Source: Streptomyces sp. NBC_00557
GTDB taxonomy: Bacteria > Actinomycetota > Actinomycetes > Streptomycetales > Streptomycetaceae
NCBI RefSeq assembly: GCF_036345995.1
Contig: NZ_CP107796.1
Location: 6,138,001 to 6,202,000, forward strand
DNA length: 64,000 nucleotides
Direction: 5' to 3'
A program made the position numbers and the translations under genes. Shown in pieces: positions 54,384 to 62,588 of this stretch; position 1 is the stretch's first letter; each line of letters starts with the position of its first letter. The notes beneath the pieces are model-generated. The model did not search any database and was not told the DNA's origin. It saw only the letters and a program-made list of their open reading frames with translations.

Positions 54384-55598
54384 GTGGACCGCTGCATCGT
54401 CCTGGTGGACGCCGGGTACTTGCTGGGAGCCGCCGCCAGCCTCCTCGCCGGTGAGCCCTCGCGGTCCCGGATCACCGTCGACCACGCCGCACTGATCCAG
54501 GCACTGCGGGTACGCGCCGAGTCGGAGACCGAGTGCCCGCTGCTGCGCATCTACTGGTTCGACGGCGCCCCGGACCGGGTCCCCCAACCGGAGCATCGCC
54601 GGCTGCGTGTCATGCCCCGGGTCACCGTCCGGCTGGGCGCCCTCACCCGCAGCGACGGACGCTGGGCGCAGAAGGGCGTGGACGCCGCCATGCACGCCGA
54701 GCTGACCGAGCTGGCCCGCAACCGCGCCTGCTCCGACATCGTCCTCGTCACCGGCGACGGCGATCTGCTGCCCGGCATGATGGCCGCCAAGGAGCACGGC
54801 GTCGCCGTCCACCTGTGGGCCGTACAGGCCGCCGACGGCGACTACAACCAGTCCGAGGACCTGGTCGCCGAGGCCGACGAGCGGCGCGTGCTGGACCGCG
54901 CCTGGATCACCCAGGCCGTCCGCGCCAAGGAACTGACCGGCGTCTGCGCCCCGCCGCCCGCGCCCCGGCCCGAGATCGCCGCGATCCTCTCCGCGCCGCT
55001 GCCCGAGTCCGCGCTCGCCACGGCGGCCGAGCGGCCGGCCGGCCAGGGCGCGCCCCAGCCGGCCGCCGCCACGGAGAACGGCACCCAGGAGCGGGCCACC
55101 GTCAACAAGGGCGTCCCCACCCCCAAGGACCTGGCCGCCCTGCGCGCCCCCGGCGCCCAGCCCGTCCAGCACCCGGCGACCGCGACCCTGCGCTGGTCCT
55201 CCGACAAGGGCTGGGTGGACCGGCCGGGCGTCGTCGCCGAGCCGCCCGACATCGCCTCCATGCCGACGCTGGCCCAGCTCACCACCGCCGAGCAGCGGTG
55301 GGCGGACCGGGAGGAGGACATCACCACCGTCGGCGGCGATCCGTACGAGGTGGGGCAGGTCTTCGCCCGCCGCTGGATGTCCCGGCTCGGCGACCAGAGC
55401 CATCTGCAGAAGCTGTCGCAGATGTACCCGCGCATCCCGCACCGCATCGACGGGGAGCTGCTGCGGTACGCCGCGCGGTTCGGGCTGCTCGCCCACAAGG
55501 ACGACCAGATCGACGAGCACGACCGCTACGCCATTCGGGCGGGCTTCTGGCGGGAGATCGACGTGCCGGCGGCCGCGGAGAGCGCGACGGGGGAGTGA
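54384..55598 (+). CDS. NYN (PIN-like) domain protein
   Basis: The 404-aa protein starts with a NYN/LabA-like nuclease fold: MDRCIVLVDAGYLLG (Asp9), IYWFDGAPD, KGVDAAMHAELTELA and DIVLVTGDGDLLPGM carry the acidic metal-site residues expected of PIN-like RNases (to about residue 170). An Ala/Pro-rich linker (about 190-270) leads to a C-terminal helical domain (about 290-400, YEVGQVFARRWMSRLGD...). GTG 54384 is chosen because AGAGGG lies 8 nt upstream; a GTG three codons earlier abuts the SD. Targets unknown; RNA processing or decay is the likely area. Confidence 0.87.
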   Translation: MDRCIVLVDAGYLLGAAASLLAGEPSRSRITVDHAALIQALRVRAESETECPLLRIYWFDGAPDRVPQPEHRRLRVMPRVTVRLGALTRSDGRWAQKGVDAAMHAELTELARNRACSDIVLVTGDGDLLPGMMAAKEHGVAVHLWAVQAADGDYNQSEDLVAEADERRVLDRAWITQAVRAKELTGVCAPPPAPRPEIAAILSAPLPESALATAAERPAGQGAPQPAAATENGTQERATVNKGVPTPKDLAALRAPGAQPVQHPATATLRWSSDKGWVDRPGVVAEPPDIASMPTLAQLTTAEQRWADREEDITTVGGDPYEVGQVFARRWMSRLGDQSHLQKLSQMYPRIPHRIDGELLRYAARFGLLAHKDDQIDEHDRYAIRAGFWREIDVPAAAESATGE

Positions 55599-55684
55599 CC
55601 CGGGGTTCCCCGCCGGCCGGGCGGGGTTCCTTACCGGTCACGTACGGAAGTCGCCCCAAAGGCGAGTAAAGGGCCCCGACCCCG

Positions 55685-55690
55685 TACCCT
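55685..55690 (+). promoter_or_regulatory. Candidate -10 box of the ABC ATPase gene (leaderless)
   Basis: TACCCT followed by 8 nt and the GTG at 55699; no Shine-Dalgarno is present. Confidence 0.4.
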
Positions 55691-55698
55691 CGTCCCTT

Positions 55699-56712
55699 GT
55701 GAGTACGCGCGCGGCACAGGCACTTCGGCAGGACGAGGTCGTCCGTGTGCGCGGGCTCGGCAAGACCTATCCGGCCGTGAAGGGCCGGCGCGGCGCGCCC
55801 GGCACCCCCGCGGTGCGGGCCACCGACGGCGTCGAGCTGGAGGTGCGGCGCGGCGAGGTCTTCGGACTGCTCGGGCCGAACGGAGCCGGCAAGTCCACGC
55901 TCGTCCGGCAGCTCACCGGGCTGCTGCGGCCGGACACCGGCAGCATCGAGATCCTCGGGCACGACATCGTCCGGCACCCCGAGCGGGCCGCGCGCCTGCT
56001 GGCCTACCTGGGCCAGGAGTCGTCCGCGCTGGACGAGCTGACCGTCTCCCTCGCCGCCGAGACCACCGGCCGCCTGCGCGGCCTGGACGGGACGCGGGCG
56101 CGGGCCGAGCGGGACGCCGTACTGGAGGAGCTGGGGCTCACGCCGATCGCCGGGCGGGCGCTGAAGAAGCTGTCCGGCGGGCAGCGGCGGCTGGCCTGCT
56201 TCGCCGCCGCCCTGGTCGGGGAGCGGCCGCTGCTCGTACTGGACGAGCCGACCACCGGCATGGACCCGGTGGCCCGGCGCGCGGTCTGGGCGGCCGTGGA
56301 CCGGCGGCGCGCCGAGCGCGGTACGACCGTGCTGCTGGTCACCCACAACGTCATCGAGGCGGAGACCGTGCTGGACCGGGTCGCCGTCATCGACCGGGGC
56401 CGGGTCATCGCCTGCGACACCCCGGCAGGCCTGAAGGAGCAGGTGGCCGGCGAGGTGCGGGTCGAGCTGGTGTGGCGGGAGCGGGCGCCGCTGGAGGTGC
56501 CCGAGGTGGCCGTGCTGCGGGAGCGCGCGGTGGAGTCCGGCCGGCGCTGGACGCTGCGGCTCGCGCCCGAGGAGGCCCGTGCCGCGGTGGCCACCGTGAC
56601 CGGTGGGGCCGCGTTCGCCGCCCTGGACGACTTCACGCTGGCCACGCCCAGCCTGGAGGATGTCTACCTGGCGCTCGGCGGAGCGGCCCGGCAGGGACTG
56701 GTGAAGGCGTGA
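55699..56712 (+). CDS. ABC transporter ATP-binding protein (exporter type)
   Basis: The 337-aa ATPase has intact motifs: Walker A GPNGAGKSTL (about residues 58-67), signature LSGGQRRLA, Walker B LLVLDEPTTGMDP and switch His in LLVTHNVIEAE. The C-terminal ~90 residues match the extra domain of DrrA/NodI-like exporters. GTG start without Shine-Dalgarno. The permease gene starts 65 bp downstream on the same strand, so the two form one exporter. Substrate unknown; this class often exports drugs or lipids. Confidence 0.93.
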   Translation: MSTRAAQALRQDEVVRVRGLGKTYPAVKGRRGAPGTPAVRATDGVELEVRRGEVFGLLGPNGAGKSTLVRQLTGLLRPDTGSIEILGHDIVRHPERAARLLAYLGQESSALDELTVSLAAETTGRLRGLDGTRARAERDAVLEELGLTPIAGRALKKLSGGQRRLACFAAALVGERPLLVLDEPTTGMDPVARRAVWAAVDRRRAERGTTVLLVTHNVIEAETVLDRVAVIDRGRVIACDTPAGLKEQVAGEVRVELVWRERAPLEVPEVAVLRERAVESGRRWTLRLAPEEARAAVATVTGGAAFAALDDFTLATPSLEDVYLALGGAARQGLVKA

Positions 56713-56776
56713 GCGCGCGGGGTGCCGTATCCGTATGGGTGGGGGCGACCGCCGTAGGGAAGGGGAGCAGCTCGTC

Positions 56777-57598
56777 GTGAGTGTCGTACCCGCGGAGGTG
56801 CTGCCGGGCGGCGGCCGGGTCGTGCCCGAGCCGGCGCGGGGCGCGGCCGGACTCGCTCCGGCCGCGCGGCTGTGGCCGTCGCTGGCGGCCGTCTACCGGG
56901 CGCAGCTGTCCCGGGCCCGGGTGGCGCGGATCCCGCTGCTGTTCGTGGCCACCTTCCAGTCCGTCGGCATCACCGTGATGATGCGGGGCGTCGTCGACAG
57001 CACCGGCGAGGCCCGGTCCGTCGTGGCGGGTTCGTCGGTGCTGGTGGTCGCGTACGTGGCGCTGAATCTGCTGGCGCAGTACTTCGGGCAGCTGCGGGCG
57101 AGCGGCGGGCTCGACCACTACGCCACGCTGCCGGTGCCGCCGGCCGCGGTGGTGCTGGGCGCGGCGGCGGCGTACGCCTCCTTCACCGTGCCGGGGACGC
57201 TGGTGACGGCCGTCTTCGGATGCGTGCTGTTCGGGCTGCCGCTGGGCAGTCTGTGGATCCTGCTGGCCGTGATCCCGCTCGCCGGGGCCGCGCTGTCCGG
57301 GCTCGGCGCCGCCTGCGGGCTGCTGGCCCCGCGGCCCGAGCTGGCCACGCTGCTCGGCCAGCTCGGCATGTCGGCGGCGCTGCTGCTGGGCGTGCTGCCG
57401 ACCGACCGGATGCCGGAGATCGTACGGCTGGCGCGGGATCTGCTGCCGTCGACGTACGGCGTGGAGGCTTACGCCCGGACGTTCGGGGCACACCCGGACT
57501 GGGCCGTCGTCCTTGTCGATCTGGGGGTGTGCGCGGGTGTCGGAGTCGTCTCGCTGGCCGTGGCGACGTGGGCGTACCGCAGGGCCGCCGTCCGGTGA
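56777..57598 (+). CDS. ABC-2 type transporter permease
   Basis: The 273-aa membrane protein has about six hydrophobic segments (starting near residues 48, 88, 128, 162, 200 and 243), the standard ABC-2 permease layout, with the amphipathic N-terminal helix LWPSLAAVYRAQLSRARV. GTG at 56777 follows GGAG by 9 nt; a GTG 14 codons earlier gives a Gly/Arg-rich start and is less likely. Partner of the ATPase just upstream. Confidence 0.9.
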   Translation: MSVVPAEVLPGGGRVVPEPARGAAGLAPAARLWPSLAAVYRAQLSRARVARIPLLFVATFQSVGITVMMRGVVDSTGEARSVVAGSSVLVVAYVALNLLAQYFGQLRASGGLDHYATLPVPPAAVVLGAAAAYASFTVPGTLVTAVFGCVLFGLPLGSLWILLAVIPLAGAALSGLGAACGLLAPRPELATLLGQLGMSAALLLGVLPTDRMPEIVRLARDLLPSTYGVEAYARTFGAHPDWAVVLVDLGVCAGVGVVSLAVATWAYRRAAVR

Positions 57599-57620
57599 CG
57601 CGGCGCACAGCACGACCTGG

Positions 57621-57626
57621 CACGAT
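57621..57626 (+). promoter_or_regulatory. Candidate -10 box of the downstream membrane protein gene (leaderless)
   Basis: CACGAT followed by 6 nt and the GTG at 57633. A -35 is not convincing. Confidence 0.35.
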
Positions 57627-57632
57627 GTCAGG

Positions 57633-58274
57633 GTGACCGCACCGTTGACTCCGCCTACGCCGCCGCACGACCAGTCCCCGCACGACGTCTGGCAGGCCCC
57701 GCCGCCCGCCGGTGTCCCCGGGGGCGTGTACGAACAGGACGGCCCCGGTATGAAGACCGAACTCCGGGAGGCCGCCGTGATCACGGTGGCCGTGGCGTTG
57801 GGCGGGGTGCTGCTCGGACTGCTGTGGTGGTGGCTCGCGCCGCACGTGCCGCTGGTCGGCGACCGCACCGGCCGGAGCTGGGTGGTCTATCTCAAGGACA
57901 GCGAGGGCGAGCAGGCGGTGGGGGTGGACGGCACCTTCACCCTGCTGGGGCTCGGCTTCGGGCTCGTCAGCGCGGTGCTGGTCTTTCTGCTGCGGCGGCG
58001 CGGGGGAGTGCCGCTCGTGGTGGCGCTGGGCCTAGGCGCGCTGCTCGGATCGCTGCTGGCCTGGCGGCTCGGGGTGTGGCTCGGCCCCTCGACCGACGTG
58101 CTCGCCCATGCCAGGCAGGTGGGCGAGGGCGTCACCTTCTCCGCGCCGCTGAAGCTCACGGCGAAGGCCGCGCTGCTGGCGTGGCCGCTGGCCGCGCTGC
58201 TGGTGCACCTCGGACTCACGGCGCTGTTCGGCCCCCGCGACCCCGAGCCGCCGTATCCGCAGCAACAGGCTTAG
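57633..58274 (+). CDS. DUF2567-like membrane protein
   Basis: The 213-aa protein has a Pro/His-rich N-terminal tail (about residues 1-45) and four membrane segments (about 50-70, 98-118, 125-148, 180-200) with a periplasmic loop between the first two (PHVPLVGDRTGRSWVVYLKDSEGEQAVGVDG...). This resembles the actinobacterial DUF2567 proteins. GTG at 57633 chosen because the longer frame overlaps the permease gene. Function unknown. Confidence 0.78.
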   Translation: MTAPLTPPTPPHDQSPHDVWQAPPPAGVPGGVYEQDGPGMKTELREAAVITVAVALGGVLLGLLWWWLAPHVPLVGDRTGRSWVVYLKDSEGEQAVGVDGTFTLLGLGFGLVSAVLVFLLRRRGGVPLVVALGLGALLGSLLAWRLGVWLGPSTDVLAHARQVGEGVTFSAPLKLTAKAALLAWPLAALLVHLGLTALFGPRDPEPPYPQQQA

Positions 58275-58282
58275 GGCCTGCC

Positions 58283-58298
58283 CGGCCCCTCCGGGCCG
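58283..58298. terminator. Weak hairpin between convergent genes
   Basis: A 6-bp stem (58283-58288 with 58293-58298) with a 4-nt loop in the 76-bp gap between two convergent stops. Short, so uncertain. Confidence 0.35.
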
Positions 58299-58350
58299 CC
58301 GCGCGGCGTGGGAGCCCCTTACGGCCCCCCTCGACGCCGGCCCCGGCGGC

Positions 58351-58851
58351 TCAGTCCCGCCCGATCGGCGCCAGTACCGCGTGCGTCAGCTTCGCCAGGT
58401 CCTGTGGAGCCAGCTCCACCTCCAGGCCGCGGCGTCCCGCCGAGACGCAGATCGTCTCGTGGGCCTCGGCGGAGTCGTCCAGGACCGTCGGCAGCCGCTT
58501 GCGCTGGCCGAGCGGGGAGATGCCGCCGCGGACGTAGCCGGTCGTGCGCTCCGCCAGCGTCGGGTCGGCCATCGTGGCCCGCTTGCCGCCCACCGCCGCC
58601 GCCAGGGCCTTGAGGTCCAGGGAGCCGGAGACGGGGACCACGGCCACGGTCAGGGCGCCGTCGACGTCCGCGACCAGGGTCTTGAAGACGCGGTCGGGGG
58701 AGACGCCCATCGCCTCCGCCGCCTCCTCGCCGTAGGAGGGGTGGGAGGGGTCGTGGTCGTAGGAGTGGACCGTGAAGTCCACCCCGGCCGACGACAGGGC
58801 GACCGTCGCGGGGGTGCCGGCGGACTGCTGCTTCTTCGACTTCTTCGCCAT
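58351..58851 (-). CDS. ybaK: YbaK/EbsC-family Cys-tRNA(Pro) deacylase
   Basis: The 166-aa trans-editing enzyme has the YbaK fold: YDHDPSHPSYGEEAAEAMG, VFKTLVADVDG (with the Lys that contacts the substrate), VVPVSGSLDLKALAAAVGGKRATMAD, and GYVRGGISPLGQRKRLPTVLD. It hydrolyses mischarged Cys-tRNA(Pro). A Lys-rich N terminus (MAKKSKKQQ) is extra. It is 18 bp after the LON-domain gene on the same strand, so probably cotranscribed. Shine-Dalgarno weak. Confidence 0.93.
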   Translation of the reverse strand: MAKKSKKQQSAGTPATVALSSAGVDFTVHSYDHDPSHPSYGEEAAEAMGVSPDRVFKTLVADVDGALTVAVVPVSGSLDLKALAAAVGGKRATMADPTLAERTTGYVRGGISPLGQRKRLPTVLDDSAEAHETICVSAGRRGLEVELAPQDLAKLTHAVLAPIGRD

Positions 58852-58869
58852 CGGTGAGTGCTGGGTCCC

Positions 58870-59610
58870 TCAGTTCAGACTGGTCGGCGTCCGCGTCAGC
58901 TCGAACGCGGGCAGTGACGGCAGGCTACGGATGATGGCCGTCTCCGCGCGAAGGAGTTTCAGCTCGTCCCGCAGCCGGGAGGCGGTGTCGGGGGCCTGCA
59001 GCAGCCGCTGCTTCGTCGGCGTGTCGTGCACCATCGCCGCCGCCACCAGGTACGACACCACCGACGGGTCGTCGGGCAGGTCCGCGCCCGCGGACAGCGA
59101 GCGCTCCCGCGCGCCCGCCAGCCGCTTCTGGTACTGGCGGAAGGAGCGCAGCACCCCCTCGGCCAGCGCGCCCGCCTCGTCGCCCGGCTCCTCCGTCAGC
59201 TCCTGGAGCTCCGCCGTCAGGAACGGGCCCGACGCGTCGACGGAGAGCAGCCGCACCCGGGTCGTCCCCGTCGCCAGCACCTCGAAGGTGCCGTCGGCGC
59301 GCTCCCGGACGGTCGCCGCGTCCGCCACACAGCCCACCCCGTGGAAGGCCTTGACCGGGTCGGGGCCGAAGCCCGCGGCCGGTCCCCGCTCGGGCTGCGC
59401 CGTGGGGTCCGGCATGCCGGGGGCGCTCGGCGCCACCTCGTGGCCGTCGCGGATGGCCACGACGGCGAACCGGCGCGGCTCGTCCTCCGGTGTCTTGAGC
59501 AACTCGCGCATCATCGCGCGATAGCGCTCCTCGAAGACGTTCAGCGGCAGCACGAGTCCCGGGAACAGCACGGTGTTCAGCGGGAAGAGCGGAAGACGGA
59601 CGGTGGTCAC
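58870..59610 (-). CDS. LON N-terminal (substrate-binding) domain protein
   Basis: The 246-aa protein starts RLPLFPLNTVLFPGLVLPLNVFEERYRAMM, the signature of the Lon N-terminal domain, and has no ATPase or protease part. Such stand-alone proteins occur widely; some take part in protein quality control, the function here is unknown. The GTG is 8 nt after a -10-like TAGGCT, so a leaderless transcript is possible, although the upstream gene on the same strand ends only 11 bp away. Confidence 0.92.
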   Translation of the reverse strand: MTTVRLPLFPLNTVLFPGLVLPLNVFEERYRAMMRELLKTPEDEPRRFAVVAIRDGHEVAPSAPGMPDPTAQPERGPAAGFGPDPVKAFHGVGCVADAATVRERADGTFEVLATGTTRVRLLSVDASGPFLTAELQELTEEPGDEAGALAEGVLRSFRQYQKRLAGARERSLSAGADLPDDPSVVSYLVAAAMVHDTPTKQRLLQAPDTASRLRDELKLLRAETAIIRSLPSLPAFELTRTPTSLN

Positions 59611-59618
59611 GACGCCCC

Positions 59619-59624
59619 AGCCTA
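59619..59624 (-). promoter_or_regulatory. Candidate -10 box of the LON-domain gene (leaderless)
   Basis: On minus TAGGCT is followed by 8 nt and the GTG at 59610. It overlaps the last codons of the upstream gene. Confidence 0.38.
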
Positions 59625-60680
59625 GTGGTCACCGGCGCCCGCGTGTCCGCCGCGCCCGCCGAGCGGCGCCGCGGGCCCGCTCATCAGGCCCGCCAGCGCC
59701 GCGGGCCCCGCCTGCCGCCCCGGCGTCAGCAGCTGATCGCGCACCCGCAGGAAGTGCCCGAGCGGGTCCTCGGAGAAGCGCTCCCACGGGAACGACGTGG
59801 CGTACGGGCCGATCAGCCGCAGCTGGGCGCGGGCGTCCTCCCAGCGGTCCAGGCGGATCAGCAGGTACAGGAGCTTGTTGCGGACCGGGGCGGGCCACGG
59901 GTCGGCCGCCGGGAAGCGGGCGGACAGCGCGAGCGCCCGGTCGGCCGCGGCGTCCAGCCGGGCCCGCGGGACCCCGGTGCCGCCGCCGGCCAGGTAGCCG
60001 AAGGCGGCCCGGGCCGGCAGGGCCTGGACGAGCGAGTCGGCCGGGGCGTCCTGCGCGGCCCCGTCGGCGAAGTCGAAGCACTCGCGGTGGGAGCCGCGCC
60101 AGCTCGCGGCGAGATAGCGCAGCGCGGCCACATGGCAGCCGTAGTGGTGCGGGGCACGGCGGACCGCCGCCGCCCACAGCTCCTCGAAGTACCGGTGCCC
60201 GGCGCGCGAGCCGCGCGCGTGGTCCAGGGCGATCCGCCAGGGCACCGGATCGCGGTCGTCGGCGCGGGCGGCGGCGGTGATCAGCGGGCTCGCCTCGCGC
60301 AGCAGCTCGGTCCGGGCCGGCGACGGCCAGGCGCGGTCCACCGCCAGCTGCGCCCCGACCAGCAGGACGCCGGGGTCGTCGGGGGCGGCGGCGCGCCAGG
60401 CGTCGAACCACTCGGGGCGGGAGCGGGCGAAGGCGGCCAGGTGCCGGGCGTACCGGTCGCGGTTCTCCCACTCGGCGCCGGCGCGGGTGGCGGCGAGCAG
60501 CCCGGCGGCGGCCGGGTACTCGCCCCGGCCGGCCGCGACCAGTGCGGGCGAGAGACGGTCGTCGGGGGCGTCGAGCAGGACCTCGTCCCCGGCGGGCGGG
60601 GGGCCGGCCGGGCGGGTGAAGCGTCTGCCCATCCGGGTGGGGCGGATGAACGGGGGGAGCGGAACCATCGTGCCGACCAT
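59622..60680 (-). CDS. Hypothetical helical-repeat (TPR-like) protein
   Basis: The 352-aa protein has a short basic N terminus (FIRPTRMGRRFTRP), then helix pairs with repeated Ala/Trp/Leu spacing (for example EYPAAAGLLAATRAGAEWENRDRYARHLAAFA and DPWPAPVRNKLLYLLIRLDRWEDARAQL) that suggest a TPR-like solenoid. No catalytic motif is visible and no membrane segment. ATG 60680 is chosen; another ATG lies four codons later and both lack a strong Shine-Dalgarno. I do not recognise a named family. Confidence 0.75.
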   Translation of the reverse strand: MVGTMVPLPPFIRPTRMGRRFTRPAGPPPAGDEVLLDAPDDRLSPALVAAGRGEYPAAAGLLAATRAGAEWENRDRYARHLAAFARSRPEWFDAWRAAAPDDPGVLLVGAQLAVDRAWPSPARTELLREASPLITAAARADDRDPVPWRIALDHARGSRAGHRYFEELWAAAVRRAPHHYGCHVAALRYLAASWRGSHRECFDFADGAAQDAPADSLVQALPARAAFGYLAGGGTGVPRARLDAAADRALALSARFPAADPWPAPVRNKLLYLLIRLDRWEDARAQLRLIGPYATSFPWERFSEDPLGHFLRVRDQLLTPGRQAGPAALAGLMSGPAAPLGGRGGHAGAGDH

Positions 60681-60836
60681 TGAAAGTCCGCAGGTAGGCG
60701 GTGCGCCAGAGGCATCCGGCAAGTAATGGAAAGTTGTACGACGGACGGTCAAGGAGCGGTAAAGGTGAGGGTGCAACATGTGTCACAGCCGCCGCCGTGC
60801 GCCCCTCGCCCCCCACAGGCTCCGGCTCACCGGCGC

Positions 60837-62414
60837 TCAGCTCCGGCGCAGCAGCCGGGTTGCCCCCGCCGCCACGGTCGTCGCCAGGATCCAGCCGAGC
60901 AGGATCATCGCGGCCGCGAGCCACTGCCAGCCGCCGCGCAGCTGCCACTGGCTCGCCTGGCCCAGGTCGATCACCGGCAGCAGCAGGTCCAGCGTGAACA
61001 GGGCCGGGCTCCAGGCGGGATGGGAGTCGTGGTTCGTCGGCGGATGGTCGGCGTGCGCGAACGCCAGCGTGCCCGCCGCCCACAGCACCGCCATCCACAC
61101 GGCGGCCCGGCCGGGCCGGTAGCCGTAGGCGACGGTCCAGTCCTGGAGGTACCCCCAGAACTTCCCGGCCAGCGGAAGCGTCTCGCGGCGCCGGCGCTGC
61201 TTGGCGAGCAGCACCTCCCGCGCGTCCTCGTCCTCGCCCGCCGCCCGCAGCACCGCCGCCAGGCGCTCGTACGGCTCGGGGGCGTACTCGGCGGTGGCCG
61301 CCGCCACCCAGTCCAGCCGGCCGGTGAGCGGGAACGGGCCGCGCGGCACGAGGTTCTCGTAGACGAAGCCGCCCATGTGCAGATTGCCCGGCCCCGGCCA
61401 GCTCGCCGCCCGGTCCACCAGGTTGACGATCCGCGCGCCGGACAGCACCACCTTGCCCCGCTGCGGCCCGTCGCCCAGGAAGCGCAGCTCCGAGGCGTGC
61501 ACCCGGCGCAGGGACAGCTCCTGGTCGTCGGTGAGGGTGAACCGGGCCCGCTCGAAGTCGACGGCGTCCCCGAACCGTCCGTCGTCCAGGCGTATCCCGC
61601 CCCGGCAGTCGAAGCGCTGGATCCGCGTCCCGCGCGCCGGTGTCGTCCCGCTCAGCAGGGGGCTGCCCACGCCGGCCGGGGTGAGGTACAGGGTGCGCTC
61701 GACGGTCAGCTGGGGGGCGTTCAGGGCGTAGCGCGCGTACGGGTTGTCCAGGCTCGCCCCGCGCAGGCTCAGCGACACGCCGACCTTGGCGCCGCGCAGC
61801 CGGAGCTCGCCGTGCGACTGCAGCATCTCCGCCTGCAGGTCCTGGCCCACGGTCACGCCGTCCCCGGAGATCGACCGCCCGCTGCGGTCGCGGTACACCA
61901 CCGCCTCGTTGAGCAGCAGGTCGGTGCCGATGTGCGCGTCCGTCAGCCGCACCCCGTTCTGGAAGCGGCAGCGCGGCAGGTGCAGGTCGCCCTCGGTGTG
62001 CAGGCGGGCCGCCTCCAGCCGGGGCACCGCGCAGTCCACCAGGCGCAGCGTGGTGAACCGGGCCTCCGGCAGCAGCACCTCGTCGTCGAAGCGGCAGCCG
62101 CGCAGCTCGACGTAGGGCCGTACCGTCCCGCCCGACAGGTCCAGCGGGCCGGTGATCCGCACGCCGGCCAGCTTCAGCGACGACACCCGGCCCGCGAGCG
62201 CCGGCGGGCCGTCCAGCAGCAGCCACGCCACCGTCCGCGCCCGCACGGTGCGCTCCGGGCCCCACGGGTGTCCGCCGTGCGGATCGTCCACCACGGCGTC
62301 GCCGCAGCTCAGGTCGTACACACTGCCGTTGCGGAAGGCCTGCCACATGCCCGCCTCCGCCGCGGTCAGGTCGTCCGGCAGGTCCCCGGCCGCGAAGCCG
62401 GCCTCCTCGGTCAC
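60837..62414 (-). CDS. Membrane protein with beta-helix-like repeat domain, unknown function
   Basis: The 525-aa protein has an N-terminal region (1-75), then about 200 residues of repeated units of the form L-x-L-x-G-x-x-F/I (LKLAGVRITGPLDLSGGTV, VELRGCRFDDEVLLPEARF, LRLRGAKVGVSLSLRGASL), as in pentapeptide-repeat or bactofilin-like beta helices, then a helical part with KQRRRRETLPLAGKFWGYLQDW, and two or three C-terminal membrane segments. Streptomyces homologues are often labelled membrane-associated oxidoreductase, but I see no cofactor motif for that. GTG with GGGAG 9 nt upstream. Confidence 0.8.
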   Translation of the reverse strand: MTEEAGFAAGDLPDDLTAAEAGMWQAFRNGSVYDLSCGDAVVDDPHGGHPWGPERTVRARTVAWLLLDGPPALAGRVSSLKLAGVRITGPLDLSGGTVRPYVELRGCRFDDEVLLPEARFTTLRLVDCAVPRLEAARLHTEGDLHLPRCRFQNGVRLTDAHIGTDLLLNEAVVYRDRSGRSISGDGVTVGQDLQAEMLQSHGELRLRGAKVGVSLSLRGASLDNPYARYALNAPQLTVERTLYLTPAGVGSPLLSGTTPARGTRIQRFDCRGGIRLDDGRFGDAVDFERARFTLTDDQELSLRRVHASELRFLGDGPQRGKVVLSGARIVNLVDRAASWPGPGNLHMGGFVYENLVPRGPFPLTGRLDWVAAATAEYAPEPYERLAAVLRAAGEDEDAREVLLAKQRRRRETLPLAGKFWGYLQDWTVAYGYRPGRAAVWMAVLWAAGTLAFAHADHPPTNHDSHPAWSPALFTLDLLLPVIDLGQASQWQLRGGWQWLAAAMILLGWILATTVAAGATRLLRRS

Positions 62415-62530
62415 CTCTGTCGTCTCCCGGTCCCCGTGCCGTGCTGTGCTTTCGTACAGCCGTTCATGCCCGCTGGGTCACGTCCGGAACACTGCGGGTG
62501 AAGACGATCTTCCAAGTCGCGCCACGTTCT

Positions 62531-62547
62531 GTATCAGCCATTGATAC
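62531..62547. promoter_or_regulatory. Inverted repeat in the divergent hisD region
   Basis: GTATCA-N5-TGATAC, perfect 6-bp arms, between the divergent beta-helix gene and hisD, about 30 bp upstream of the candidate hisD -10. It has operator-like symmetry; the binding protein is unknown. Confidence 0.4.
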
Positions 62548-62576
62548 GCGCCACCGGCTCCGGACGGCGGTCTGAG

Positions 62577-62582
62577 AGTATT
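62577..62582 (+). promoter_or_regulatory. Candidate -10 box of hisD (leaderless)
   Basis: AGTATT followed by 6 nt and the GTG at 62589. No Shine-Dalgarno precedes the GTG. Confidence 0.38.
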
Positions 62583-62588
62583 GGGACT

